Notes under the pieces: generated by a model
The model's input: only the letters and a program-made list of their open reading frames with translations
What the model was told of the DNA's origin: nothing
Database searches by the model: none
Made by a program: the position numbers and the translations under genes
Source: Halocafeteria seosinensis
Taxonomy: Eukaryota; Sar; Bigyra; Bicosoecida
Direction of reading: 5' to 3'
Length of the DNA stretch: 64,000 nucleotides
Assembly (NCBI GenBank): GCA_001687465.1
Contig: LVLI01000079.1
Coordinates: 1-64,000, forward strand
In this document: positions 10,963-22,230 of the stretch, in pieces
Numbering within the stretch: position 1 is the first letter of the stretch
Layout of the letters: each line of letters begins with the position of its first letter

Positions 10963-13900
10963 ATGGAGAATAAACGGGATAGGTTGGATGAAGACCCCGT
11001 ATACAGGATCACCGCTGCCTATACATCGAAGCTGAGTCCGAACAAGGCTCCTAAAAAGCCTGAGGTTTCGCCGACTCACGGCCACCGTACGTCTTCAACG
11101 ACTGACAGTCACCAGTCAACTGCAGTGAGCAACGGGTACTCTAGGAGTCACGCTGAACATGCATCTCCAGTACACCGCAGGGTCTACGGAACTACCACAG
11201 CTCCTATCCATATCCCCGCGGAAAGCACTCGCACGGCCTCCTACCCCAACTACAGAAAATACCATTTGGCAAGTCCAGCTCGTCGTCGCACTGACGGCCC
11301 CAAAGCAAGATCTCCAACGAGGAGGAAATTTTACTCTTCGTCATCTTCGTCATCGGAAGACGAAAATTTACTTGAAACTCCGAGGCGCAAAAACCGCTTC
11401 ACCACGAGTGACATCAGCCAGAAGCAATCTGTAGTAGATTCTCCTGTGCTTCGTGCGGCATCTCCGACTCTGGTAGCGAGGTTAAGGAATCTCCAGAAGC
11501 GAAAAGAACGGCCTTTCTATGTTTTTGTAAAACGGAAGACGGTTCTTTACAATGATGATAGAATATACGCAGCCTATCCAGGAGATATAATCATGGTTAA
11601 GATCTTTCAAAGTAGTGGGTGCTTTGGCAAAATTTTGAAGGAGGGGGAAATCGCCCAGGGTGCTACTGAAGGCCAAGGATGGTTTAATCCTGCCACTGTC
11701 TCCGCTAGGCCAATCCAACGTCAGGCAACTGACGATACGCAAACCTCCTCGGTTTCACGTTCCCGAAGACAAGGACGTAGCGACGTTGCAGACTATCAGG
11801 AAGCTAAGAAAGAACGTAGCTCCACGGAAACAGCAACAAAGGTGCCTAGTCCGCCGTCCGCACAGAGCAACGTTGGATCACTTCAAGTGGGAAAAACAGT
11901 GTTTGCTGACTACTCGTTGAAGAACAACAATAGTGAATCCTCCCGCGAGCTTCCTTCGCCTCCGATAGTGCCTAAAAGGATGGACCATGAAAGTAGCTCG
12001 CGCCTCGATACACATTCCGCGACAGTGCGTGTCCGGGAACCCCACGCAGGAAAAGGTAACGAAACTTTGATGACAACTGAGTGGACCAGGCCATCGATTT
12101 TTACCAGCCCAACATCTGTGGCATCTGCCAACCCCGTACTCGAATCTCACGTCACCACGCCAACGGAGCAAAGCAAGATAACGGACGTATCAACAGAGGC
12201 GGCACCTAGTAATCACGACGACGATTCTGTAGAAGATCGACTATGGAAAGCGTTTGGAAGCTCCCCTCGTGTCTACTTAAAATACTCCCCAGATGCTCCT
12301 GCTGGATTGACCAACAAGAACGGGCAATCAAGAGAGCCGTTGCACGACCGCATAGGAGACCATACCAGTGATCCCTGCGCCGGAGAAACCAGTGTTGCAA
12401 ATTCTGAAATGGAAGACAAGATCCTGAGCAGTTCATGCGTTCGTCATCAAGACATGGCTAGTATGTCGGATCGGGAGACTTCCAATCGCTCTCAGTCATC
12501 GCCTGAAAACCTGAGGGGAAAAGAGTTTTTGTCGCGCGCACGACCACTCGAAAAAGGACCCAATGTTAAGTCAGAGCGGCTGGACGGAGGAACCAATGAC
12601 CGGCTGTTAAACCGAACACACGAGAATCGTACAGAATCTCACACAGGGGATGGCACGGGGCATCGTTTGTTGAAAACCGTGAAGGTCTCTCCGCAGGAAC
12701 TCTGGGAAGCTATCGGTATGAGGCCGGTAATGAAGTTAATCCATGGGCCGTTGTTTTTCAGGCGGTTGATTCTTAAAGCACTTTTTAGAAGGCGCGTTCT
12801 TCGACTTAAGACCCTGGGAATCTTCGGTATACTTCGAAGAGAGCGATTGTTTGAGCGGGTATCTGCAAGATTGGCCGCTGTTGGGATGTGTGTAACTTTC
12901 CACCGGATTCGCATTGCAAAACAATATTCCTCAAAGATTCTATGCGTTGGTATCTGCCTGCTAGCAAGCAAGTACAAGGTAAATTACGCAACTTTCTCCA
13001 ATATTGTCAAAGCAAGGCTTCATTACCTTAACTGTCTCACAGATAGTGGAGGATACGGGCGAATGGTCCCTGAACTCGTTAATGTCGCCGGCCGTCGACC
13101 ACAGCACTCGACGTAGAGCTCTAACCAAGGGTTTAGAACTCAAGGTAGGGATTCCAACAATGATAGAGTATGTAAGATTCGTCAGATGTTTCTTAATGTG
13201 AATCATGTTACGCAGAAAAAAGAGGAGGAAGAAGAAATGAAACGAATGGCAGCTACAGGACCAAAGCTGAAACCCCTGCATTGGGATGCTCTTACGGAGC
13301 AGAAAGTGACCGGAACAATGTGGGACCGGAACGCTCGGAAACCGTCTGAAGGTAGGCAAGCACCGCACATCAAGCGACGAACTAGTACGGTGGATGTCGG
13401 CGAAATGTTACCATCACTGGAGCAAGCTTTTGCAATGAATGCCCCTAAGAAACCTGCTCCAACGCAGAAAGCGAAGAAGACAGAGACCATTCGACTGCTA
13501 GATAGCAGAAAGGGCAGAAACGCCGCAATAGCTTTGAGGGGGTGCTTAGGCAAACGTCCACTGGAAGATGTTCGCAAGGCCCTGGAAGACCTGGACATAA
13601 ACAAACTAGGAGGCATCGACACAGCAGAAACATTGGCTGGCCTAGAGCTCTTCGATGACTCAGTTGCACACCAAGTTCGCCAATATTCAGGGAGCGAGTC
13701 GATGCTCGATTTGCCAGAAAAATTCATTCTACATGTTGTTTCGAGTGTTTCCCATGCTCGGAGTCGCCTGCGGACGATGGTATTTTTGTCTACCTACGAG
13801 GCGGTTGCCGAACAACTAGCAGAGCAATTAGGAAAACTGGAGTTTGCTTGCAGTGAAATACAGCAATCGAAGAGGTTGTCAACTTTATTGGCGGATGTAA

Positions 13901-14739
13901 TACTACCATTGGGAAATCGTCTTAATGAACGCTCCCAAAAGTCCCATGCTGCTGGACTTCGCCTGAGAAGTTTGGATAAGATCCTTAAAACAACGACACA
14001 GACTGGCGTGAGTTTCATTAGATTTGTTATCGAAGGGCTTATGGAAATGGATCGGACGAACCCTGGAATGGTTTCGAAGCTGCTCCAAGTCAATGACGAC
14101 TTTCCGGAGCTCCTGTCGGTCAACGGCTCGCAGTTTGAATGGGACACGTTATCATTATCACTTAGCAATCTGCGAGATGATCTCAATAGTGCTGAACGTC
14201 TGTATGAGAGTCTGCGGTCAGAGGCAGCGGCGGAGCAGCTATGTAGCGAGCTTGGTGAATACGTTGATCAAGCCAGGGATGTGATCGAAAACGTTGAGAG
14301 CGCGTTTCAGGAAGCGCAGAAATCTTTCATTCACACATGCCGTTACCTTGGAGAAGATCCCTCTAAGGCAACTATAGGTGGTGTATTTGGCTCGTTACAA
14401 CGATTCCTTCAATCCGTGCAAAGAGAATACGAGCGCGCTTCGACGCGCATGGAACAAGAAGAAAGCAAATTATCTAGTAGCTCAGGACCGAAGAAACCAC
14501 CGGGAAAGCCGCCCAAAATTGCTGATCCTGACAGCCACAAAGCTGAGCCTGCCGGCAAGAATCGCCGAGCTACTCTTGGAGGCACTGGAAAGGAGGAACC
14601 TAGTGCGAGCGAGAAAGCTGAAATGCTACATGATTTGAATGCGTTTTTCATGAATAAAAGTCAGAAGGGTGGTCATGGTACAAATGGCTCTTCAGAGCTT
14701 CGGGTACTTGATGAAGAAGAGGAAGAGGAGGACACATGA
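10963..14739 (+). CDS. Formin (FH2-domain actin nucleator) without an obvious FH1
   Basis: Formins nucleate and elongate unbranched actin filaments through a dimeric FH2 domain. Exons: 10963-12978, 13043-13144 and 13216-14739, giving 1,213 aa. Exon 3 starts with an acidic stretch and then the FH2 entry GPKLKPLHWDAL (about 720); FH2 runs to about 1,120 with LELFDDSV, LPEKFILHVV, ADVILPLGNRLN and LRLRSLDKILKTT. The first 670 residues are Ser/Arg-rich and disordered; a segment at about 185-245 (YVFVKRKTVLYNDDRIYAAYPGDIIMV) looks like a small beta-barrel, perhaps SH3-like. No oligoproline FH1 precedes FH2; the only weak proline cluster (KKPPGKPPK) follows it. The end of exon 1 (12720-12978, very basic and hydrophobic) may hide a missed intron. 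Confidence 0.88.
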
Positions 14740-15090
14740 CCTACAACGGCTACCACAGGGTGAATGCTCTTTGTATTAATGTTTGGTTCGTATACGATTG
14801 CCAGCTAGTGTATTTTGGAATTCTTAGCTGTTTATGAGAGCATCCCAGATAATAAACAACAGTCTACAATAGTGTGTGCGGACAGTCACCCTTGCGACTT
14901 CCTGTCGCTTAAGCCAGGAAGTTCAGTCAGACGGTGACTCAGACCCGTCCATTTCCGTTAGTTGCGACCGTGATGGCATGTCTGCGTGTCCCTCATGTTG
15001 GTCTATGGCTCACGGAAAGGAACGTTTGTTGCCTCCATGTATCTATCTAAATACGGCTGAACCCCCACCAGCCCCACTTACGTCAAGAAA
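14740..15090. other. Gap between formin and ankyrin gene
   Basis: 351 bp with the formin 3' flank and the ankyrin promoter. A nested-stem element lies at 14884-14939; otherwise nothing is recognisable. Confidence 0.4.
14884..14939. other. Nested double-stem element (possible structured RNA)
   Basis: Outer stem AGTCACC (14884-14890) pairs with GGTGACT (14933-14939). Inner stem ACTTCCTG (14897-14904) pairs with CAGGAAGT (14915-14922), with a 10-nt loop. Both are perfect. It lies 145 bp past the formin stop and about 150 bp before the next start codon. It could be a structured UTR element, a small RNA or chance; no family is recognised. Confidence 0.4.
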
Positions 15091-16458
15091 ATGAAGAAAG
15101 CAGGTGGAAAAGGAAGACGGCGTTCCTCGTTGGCTCAGGCAGGAGATGCCGAAGCAATGTACGTATGATACACTACTAGCGCTTCTACGACAACCATGCT
15201 ACGCATGCAGCATGGTGTGGTAGCTAGTTTCCTCCTTGCTGTTGGGTAGTACATTTGACGCGAGTGTTTCCTATGGTTTGGTTGCGACAGCGATCCCAAC
15301 GCCTTCAAGATCCCAGTGCCTTTTTCATACCATAGGTAAGAGTACAGTCACAGAGATTCGTATGTATGTTTACCAATGCAAAACGGTTTTTAGTTTCCTA
15401 CAGTATCCATAAATTAGCATCGTGTGGGAACTTGCCGATGCTGAAACAACTCGTGGAGCATCCGGAAGCGTTGGCTGGAACAGCGACCACTCAGCAGCAA
15501 CAGTCGACCGAACAGAATCAAGCCGAAAAGTCAGAAACACCTCAAGAGGATGAATCCCAGCAAAAGGAATCGCAAGAGCAATCTACGGAGAACGGAATTG
15601 ATACTGCGGATAAAATGGGTATAACACCGTTGTTGTGGTCAGTTATGCACAAACACGAGGACTGTGCTCAATACTTGGTCCAGAATGGAGCAGATGTAAA
15701 TTGGGAATCGCCGAAAGGGGATCGACCTCTCCACTACGCCTGCGCTCAGGGGCAGCGGGAACTTGCGCGGTGTAAGTTTAGATCCATTATTCGTCCCCGC
15801 AGCACGCACGTGTGCCCATACATACGTTCATAAACTGTTCTTACAGTCTTGATTGATTCCGGAGCTGAAGTAGAAGCCACGAATTCTGGTGACAATACTC
15901 CCTTGCACACGTAAGTGCCATTGTTTCCCGTATTTTTATCCGACCATATGCACCCGGGTTCTCGCAGAGCTGCTTCCAAAGGGGCTATAAATTGTCTTGC
16001 TGAACTCTTCAAAGAACACATAAACATCAATGCGCAAAATTCCCAAGGGCACACACCACTGCATTGCGCTGCATTTAATGGACACTACGCCGCTGTGCAA
16101 TCTTTGTTGGAACAGAAGGCCAATCTCAGTACTGTGGATAAGCAGGGTAACACCGTACTGGTACGTCCTACATTTTGATTAGCCTCAATTGCGCCAGTGG
16201 CTGTGTACTGATTGCCTTATCTTGCGAGAAGCGCAGCATTTTGCGGCGGCCGCTGGTTTTCGAAGGATCTGTAGGAAACTAGGCGACAGTGGCGCTCCAG
16301 TCAATAAGAAGAATTACGATGGCCAGACGCCTAATGACCTTGCCAGAAATGCCAGAACGAAGAAGGCGATGCAGACATTGGCCGAGTACGAAGGCAAGAA
16401 GACTCCTGACACTCACGACATGATGGACTTGTTTGCGGATAGTGAAAACGAGTCATAA
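15091..16458 (+). CDS. Ankyrin-repeat protein
   Basis: Exons: 15091-15158, 15291-15335, 15404-15771, 15847-15910, 15968-16160 and 16237-16458, giving 319 aa. A basic N-terminus (KKAGGKGRRRSS) precedes a Gln/Glu-rich linker (about residues 60-105). At least five ankyrin repeats follow, for example GITPLLWSVMHKHEDCAQYLVQNGADVN, DRPLHYACAQGQRELARFLIDSGAEVE, NTPLHTAASKGAINCLAELF, HTPLHCAAFNGHYAAVQSLLEQKANL and NTVLHFAAAAGF. The tail is short and acidic (MMDLFADSENES). Ankyrin repeats bind proteins; the partner and role are not evident. Exon joins are supported because each one completes a repeat consensus. Confidence 0.88.
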
Positions 16459-16896
16459 TTTTGAGTGAACTTCCTTGCTTTGAGGTTCTGGATTGTCTTG
16501 TATGTAGTCACCGTGGTGATACTGAACTCGTCGACGTGTAAGGAGTACAAAGGACGTGTACAGTGTAACTCCAATCCGAGGGTGCGAGGTATCTGGAAGT
16601 TAGAAAGGGCATAGTAGCAGTGATTTTGGAATATCGAAATTGAGAATATGCTTAGAATAACACAAGCTAACAAGTACACCACTGTTTCCGACTAATTCCA
16701 ATGAAGTTGAAGTTCGCGGCTGCTTCCTTCACAGGAACCATTTAGCTAAGTAACTTAAGTACTCGCGCTCTTCCAGGGAGGTACTTTCAGCTGTAATATG
16801 ATACGTATTGTCCACGCTTTGTGTCCAACGGAAAGGAAACTTCTCTTCCGAGAACGGCTGTATCCTGGAATTACTGCATCTTCACAAGGCTGAAAT
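16459..16896. other. Gap upstream of SF-assemblin gene
   Basis: 438 bp between two plus-strand genes. It should hold the ankyrin 3' flank and the SF-assemblin promoter. No other feature is visible. Confidence 0.4.
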
Positions 16897-18187
16897 ATGT
16901 CATCTAAACGGTCATCTCCGACCAAGAAGGGAGCTGCAAAGCCCCAGGAGGAGGCGGATAAGGTTCCTGTAGCAGCTTCAGACGAAGAAGAGCAAAAAGC
17001 GCAACACACAGATGAGGCTGAGGCCGCAGAGAGCGAGAAAAAAGAGCAAAAGGAAGATGAGGAAGAGGATACCAGTGGGGCCAAGAAGCGTCTGAATCAC
17101 ATTATCAACAACTTCGATCGCTTCGAGCAGCGTATGAAGGCTAGCACCCGAGTAAGTCCTATTCAACGACCTCCATTTAGACGAATCGATTCGCAATGTT
17201 TTATACCACCGTCCGCTGTGCTTTTCGTACCAGAAACGACATGAGCAAGAGGAGCAAAAGTTAGATGAGTTAAGGAAAGAGATGAGGATTCTTGCCAAAA
17301 ATATTGATATTGAAACAGAAGAGAGGGAGAAAAATGCTCTCTCCGTACAAGAAGTAAGTTGCTGCAGTCGAAATCAAGTGGGCTTACCTGGAGGTAGCAA
17401 CGTATACTTCACTTTGGTGTTTCGCAGTGGGCCGAAACGGAACTGCGCAATGTAGAGCAACGCATGAAAGACTTGCTCTCAGAGCGCGACACAGCAGTTA
17501 TGGAACGAATAGATGACTTAAAGTCACAGTTAAATGCGGCAGAACAAAAGTAAGCAGCTGAAATACTCACCTATCGAACAGATGGGCCACCCCTTTGCTG
17601 GCTTCAGGTTACAAAAGGATAAAGAGGAAGTATTGAGGGAGATGGAAGAAAAGAATAAAGCGCTTGCTAAAGAACTTAAAGAGTTTAATGTAAGGAATGT
17701 TCCTCTTGCCGAGAAAATCTGATAGTGCATTGATGTTTTCTTGTACAGGATCAATTCCTGGCAGAAAGGGAAGACAGGTTACGGAGGGAAGAGGCGATAT
17801 CCAGGAGACAAGCAGAAATCGAACAGAGATCACACGACGCTCTGAATGAAGAACGAGTACGTTGTCTTACTTTTATAACGATGTAGTGTGCAAGGGATTC
17901 ATTGGTGTGCATTTAACTTCAAATTGCAGTCGACACGTGAACAGGAGTTTATGCGGATCAAGGAAGACATCGACGTAGCCGCGTCCAGCAGAGTGAAGGC
18001 TGACGAGCGATTCCAAAACGCAGTAACTGAAGAATTAGCGTCTCTTCGTAATGCCATCAGACACGAAGAAGAACAACGAGTCCAAGAGGATGATGAGATC
18101 CTAGATACTCTAAACAGATACGTACAGAAACTCCAGGCCTCGTTGCAGATAGTTAACTCTAGTGACACTGAGTTAATGCGAATGTGA
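16897..18187 (+). CDS. SF-assemblin (striated fibre coiled-coil protein)
   Basis: The family forms striated fibres attached to flagellar basal bodies or, in apicomplexans, to dividing daughter cells. Exons: 16897-17151, 17234-17353, 17428-17549, 17608-17689, 17749-17856 and 17930-18187, giving 314 aa. A non-helical, acidic and Lys-rich head of about 65 aa is followed by an almost unbroken coiled coil of about 240 residues starting RLNHIINNFDRFEQRMKAS, with Glu/Lys/Arg heptads and no glycine or proline breaks. Head plus rod length matches the family. Some other basal-body coiled-coil protein is possible, but the rod spacing fits SF-assemblin best. It converges on the PB1-kinase gene with 100 bp between stop codons. 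Confidence 0.8.
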
Positions 18188-18287
18188 ATAGATTGACGGA
18201 ACATGGGCGCGCGGCGTTGTAATGGTATCATCAATTCACCACATAAACCGTGCTAGACCTAAAGTAGGGACGAAATGGAACAACTAC

Positions 18288-21200
18288 CTATTGTCTATTC
18301 GAATTGTAGCTTCTTGCATCTCGAAGACGAGGTAGCTCTCCACCTTCAGAGGAAGAGCGCGAGTGGGGAAAGCTGCCGCGATCGTTGTACTCGCTCTCTA
18401 TAGTCGTTTGCAGAACTGTGGTATCTATCGTAGGCTCCTTAAAGGGTCCTAAACTTGCTTCGTTGCTGAAGAGGGTTTGTTGGTCCTTCAATGAAGCCCG
18501 CTTCACGAGACGGGAGGGCACTGGGATCTTTGAGCCATGGGTAACATGCTCCAGCAGATTTTCTGGCGAGGCACTAGAGGCCCGACCTCGGCTCGCTCTG
18601 CCAGAATGCTCATCGTGCTGAGGAAATTGCTTTCCTGTGGTTGAGGTCGTCGTGACTAGTGGAGATCGAGGTGGTTGTGATAAATTCCATGACGTGCTGG
18701 TTTGCTCCGCAGAATGCGGCATCTGACCGTCGAAACTAGTTGAATTTCTGTCCGAAGTTCCAGAGTCCGTACGTTCCCGGGCGTAGTTTGTATGGAAATT
18801 TTCCACTGCCTGCTCAACTGCTCTTTCAGTGTAAGACTCCAATGAGTTACCGTCGTCTTCGTTTTGTTCCGTAGTTAGGGAATTTTCTCCTGAGTCTTCA
18901 ATCTGCATAATTGAAACTTCATCTAAGGAATCTTCATCAATGGTCGGTTTTTTCGATACGCCAATTTTCGCAGACTGCACTCGCTTCTTGCGGGCGATAC
19001 CACTAGAACTTTGCGCATCAGCCATCGTGCCGTTTGCTGCTGCCTTCAGTTGGCTTCCGGTACTACGTGGACCGGCAGATGCAGCCCGGTTAGATTTCTT
19101 GACATTACTAGATTCCTCTACTTCTGCCTCCACTTCTACAGGCGTGAAATCAAAATCAGACATCACTTGAGCTGCCTTTGCGGTTTCCGGATTCTGAATA
19201 CCGATGGCTGTACCACCTCGTTGGTTTCCACGCTCTCTGATAGATAGATTTTCTTTGTTGTGATGAGTATTGGATATGATAGCACTCGCAGCCCTCCGAG
19301 ACACCTCATTCTTGCCTTGTGTGCTGCTTTGCTCCCTTTGTTGCCAAGCGGACTGTTCCCACTGTCCTCCACGGAATGACGGAGGCTTATTGTCTGCAGT
19401 AGAAGGACGAACAGGATACCCGAGTCCAGGACTAACATCGTTAGCCATAGCCAATATGTTAGAGGGTATCTGGGATACGAACGGGTGAAGCAGCAAACTG
19501 GTAACGTCAGGTCGATGCTCCGGCTCAGAACGGAAACACTGATTCAAGAAATCGCGAGCAGTGGGACTCAATTCCTCGGGAAACGGAGGAGATTGATTTT
19601 TGTAGGCAAGCTGGTATAGCGCTACCATAGGATTTCCGCAATCGGGCCATGGAGGACTTGCTGTAAGCATCTCGATCACGGTGCAAGCAACCGACCATAC
19701 GTCAGCCTTCTTCCAACCTTTTGCGGTCGTTTTGTCACTCCGAGCTACTTCGGGTGCCATCCATAAGGGTGTCCCTTTCATTCCTTGGGGACCGCTGCCA
19801 TTCAGGCTTGAAGCTGCGTCAACCACGGAAAGCTGACTAAGCCGTTTCGATGCACCGAAATCCGCCAGTTTCACTGTACCATTGTTACCAACAAGGACAT
19901 TGGCACCTTTTATATCTCTATGCGCTATCCCATTGCTGTGTAGATACTCTAGCCCTCGCAAAATTTGACGAGTGTATAAACGCACAACATCTTCCTCTAA
20001 AGGCCCAAAACGATTCAATAAGCGCTTCAAACTACCGCCGGGAACATACTCCAGAAAAATACAGAGACTGTCGGCTTTCCTTTCTGTTCCAATATACTGA
20101 ACTATATTCGAGTGTTGAAGATCCTTCAGCATTTCTATTTCATTTTCGAGCACCGCCAGCTCCTTGGCCGAAACCTCATCTATGCAGAGTTGCTTTACTG
20201 CCATCAACTGCCCGGTGTCAGTGCGCAAACCCAAATACACGGTACCGAACGCACCGGCGCCCAAGACTTCTCCACGCTGCCATCTAATGCCATCTCTTTG
20301 CTGGTGTTTCTGCGCTTCTTGGGAGAATACTGAAGCGGACGTTACATAAGCAGACTCATCGGAAACTATTGCTCCGTTGCTGGACTTTCCAGGAAGCGGG
20401 TTTAAGAGTTTGTGTCTATCATGGGTCGCCACTTGGGACGTAGTAACAACCGACGAAGTGCCCAATGAAGTCAGTGTCTCTGACGAGGCAAATGGTGTTG
20501 AGGACGACGGTCCCGAAAGTGGTGACGTACCATTTTGACTCGATATCGGTTCGAGCTGGGTAGCGGGTGTACTAGGTGTTGGGCCCATTAAGGCACTCGA
20601 AGCGTTCGGGGGAGCAGGTCGTTGTTCAATATAGGCAAGTACAGTTCCGCTTTGATGGCGAAGCAGTTCCTTTAAATCGTTCTCTGACGATAAAATTATC
20701 TTGTCACCATCTTCGTCTTCATACCGCAATGTCACCGGAAAGCCGTAGTCAGCATCAAGTCGTTGTTGGAGGCCTTCGAAAGACATACGTTCATCAATAA
20801 CTACGAGCCGCGTGTCATTTCCACGCTTGCATTTTAATCTAAGTGATTTTGCGGAAGCTGCTTCACGTTTCCTATATCTCGTCGTGCTACGACTGCGTCC
20901 CGAACCAGTCCTTGTATCTCCCGTATGCTTGCTGTCCAGCATTTCCTGCCGCTTCTTTTCGAGAATGTTGTTTTCAGACATTTCTCTGCCAAAAAGAGAT
21001 TTCCGTCCGACACAACGGCCTCTATCTTGCTTCTTGAGGCTTCCATCCTCTTTCCACTCCTTGCTTTTTTCTCTGTTGTGGCTACCTCTCATGGGAGAAA
21101 CCGCAGCCTTGTGGGCTTCTACCGTCAGCTCACAGTTGTTATCCTCTCCCAAATATCGAGAGGCCGTTCGTTGAATAGAGACAGAAGGTTGATGGAAAGC

Positions 21201-21539
21201 ACTCGCAGAAGAAGATGCTGTCTGAGTAACTTCAGTGGTGGTTGAACTGTTAGAAGTGGAAACTCTTGTCCCTGTACTACCGGCTTTGCTGCGCACATCA
21301 GTCTTGGACTTCGAGCGTTTGGTGAAGGGCACACCGCTTCCTCCACGATGAGATTGGGCTTTCCCATTTCCAGAGCTATGGAAGTGAGGNTGATGAGAAT
21401 TTTGTTCATGATGTTGTGGGGACACCCGCCAGTACTCGGTCGACGCTCCAAACGTCCCGACATCGTCCACGTTTGTTCTCCCATGCCCTGGATTATGCGC
21501 CTTCCTTTGGGGCGCTAATGTAGGCGGCAAATACGACAT
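18288..21539 (-). CDS. PB1-domain MAPKKK-type protein kinase
   Basis: A Ser/Thr kinase of the MEKK/STE11 class, probably the top of a MAPK cascade. A single exon gives 1,083 aa from the ATG at 21539; the frame is open a little upstream but only from a TTG. The N-terminal 230 residues are Ser/Thr/Arg-rich. A PB1 domain (about 232-306) has a basic lead (LRLKCKRGNDTR) and the acidic OPCA-type stretch RYEDEDGDKIILSSENDL. The kinase domain (about 418-691) has GAGAFGTV, the lysine in MAVKQL (about 449), HRDIKGANV (about 541), DFGASKR (about 560) and GTPLWMAPEV; it closes with LLHPFVSQIP. About 390 disordered Ser-rich residues follow. PB1 domains recruit partner kinases or scaffolds. The undetermined base at 21390 makes one N-terminal residue unreadable. 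Confidence 0.93.
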   Translation of the reverse strand: MSYLPPTLAPQRKAHNPGHGRTNVDDVGTFGASTEYWRVSPQHHEQNSHXPHFHSSGNGKAQSHRGGSGVPFTKRSKSKTDVRSKAGSTGTRVSTSNSSTTTEVTQTASSSASAFHQPSVSIQRTASRYLGEDNNCELTVEAHKAAVSPMRGSHNREKSKEWKEDGSLKKQDRGRCVGRKSLFGREMSENNILEKKRQEMLDSKHTGDTRTGSGRSRSTTRYRKREAASAKSLRLKCKRGNDTRLVVIDERMSFEGLQQRLDADYGFPVTLRYEDEDGDKIILSSENDLKELLRHQSGTVLAYIEQRPAPPNASSALMGPTPSTPATQLEPISSQNGTSPLSGPSSSTPFASSETLTSLGTSSVVTTSQVATHDRHKLLNPLPGKSSNGAIVSDESAYVTSASVFSQEAQKHQQRDGIRWQRGEVLGAGAFGTVYLGLRTDTGQLMAVKQLCIDEVSAKELAVLENEIEMLKDLQHSNIVQYIGTERKADSLCIFLEYVPGGSLKRLLNRFGPLEEDVVRLYTRQILRGLEYLHSNGIAHRDIKGANVLVGNNGTVKLADFGASKRLSQLSVVDAASSLNGSGPQGMKGTPLWMAPEVARSDKTTAKGWKKADVWSVACTVIEMLTASPPWPDCGNPMVALYQLAYKNQSPPFPEELSPTARDFLNQCFRSEPEHRPDVTSLLLHPFVSQIPSNILAMANDVSPGLGYPVRPSTADNKPPSFRGGQWEQSAWQQREQSSTQGKNEVSRRAASAIISNTHHNKENLSIRERGNQRGGTAIGIQNPETAKAAQVMSDFDFTPVEVEAEVEESSNVKKSNRAASAGPRSTGSQLKAAANGTMADAQSSSGIARKKRVQSAKIGVSKKPTIDEDSLDEVSIMQIEDSGENSLTTEQNEDDGNSLESYTERAVEQAVENFHTNYARERTDSGTSDRNSTSFDGQMPHSAEQTSTSWNLSQPPRSPLVTTTSTTGKQFPQHDEHSGRASRGRASSASPENLLEHVTHGSKIPVPSRLVKRASLKDQQTLFSNEASLGPFKEPTIDTTVLQTTIESEYNDRGSFPHSRSSSEGGELPRLRDARSYNSNRQ

Positions 21540-22230
21540 GTTAAGCCACGGGTACACAAGCGTCAAAGTGCGCAAATCTGAGCTCCTTGTGGCTCTATAC
21601 CGTCCCTAATGTTCAATAAACGCTTGCGAATCTTGTACGGACCAGTCGTTGAAGCATTTCGAACCGAGCCCGAGAAACAAGGTCTCCTGTGTCAATTCTC
21701 CACGCTCCACAAATATATATATGTAGTTCCGCTCCTTGAATATACTAGACTCTATGTTCCTTCGCTTCCCTTCTATCGTATGTTCGTCTGACAAAGACCT
21801 ATAATATCTCCTCCGAAGAAAACGGGGGCCAGAAAAAAAGCACACGAATGACTCACACCACGCGTTCCCCGTCCAGATCAATTCGCAGATACGGTACGCT
21901 CTGTCAGTCGTCCGAAATACAGCCGAGAAGAGCCCTGTGAACTCGATTTACACTCCTTGGAATACCTACTGGGGCACTTCCTCTTCAAAAAAAAGTCCTT
22001 AAGCTTCAAGAAGGTCGCGTCCGGGCCACCGGCCCGGAATTTGTCCGTCTTCAACCAGACAATCTTTTCGCGCACCTGATTGCAGCATATCATGCTGCAT
22101 ATGCAGTAGCATCAGATCTGAGTATCTCTGTCTGTTGTTCCCCTGAAACGTGGATACGTATTTGGGTTGACGGTACCTACCGAGGCGAATTTACAGCAGT
22201 CGGAATTGAACTCATTCCTACTCTGCAAGG
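21540..22230. promoter_or_regulatory. Divergent upstream region of PB1-kinase and NOP58
   Basis: 691 bp between divergent start codons. It contains a strong GC hairpin (22020-22038) and a short TATATATATATG run near 21716. Minus-strand frames at 21606-21881 and 21878-22093 show no known domain and weak context, so I do not call them genes. Confidence 0.45.
22020..22038. other. Perfect GC-rich hairpin
   Basis: TCCGGGCC (22020-22027) and GGCCCGGA (22031-22038) form an 8-bp perfect stem with a 3-nt ACC loop, about 190 bp upstream of the NOP58 start codon. It may be a protein-binding palindrome or 5' UTR hairpin; its role is unknown. Confidence 0.5.

Noticed and set aside
13203..13727. 174-codon minus-strand frame opposite the FH2 domain
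   Set aside because: Pure antisense shadow of the conserved FH2 exon.
21540..21575. Extra 12 residues at the N-terminus of the PB1-kinase
   Set aside because: The extension begins at TTG, not ATG. The ATG at 21539 is preferred.
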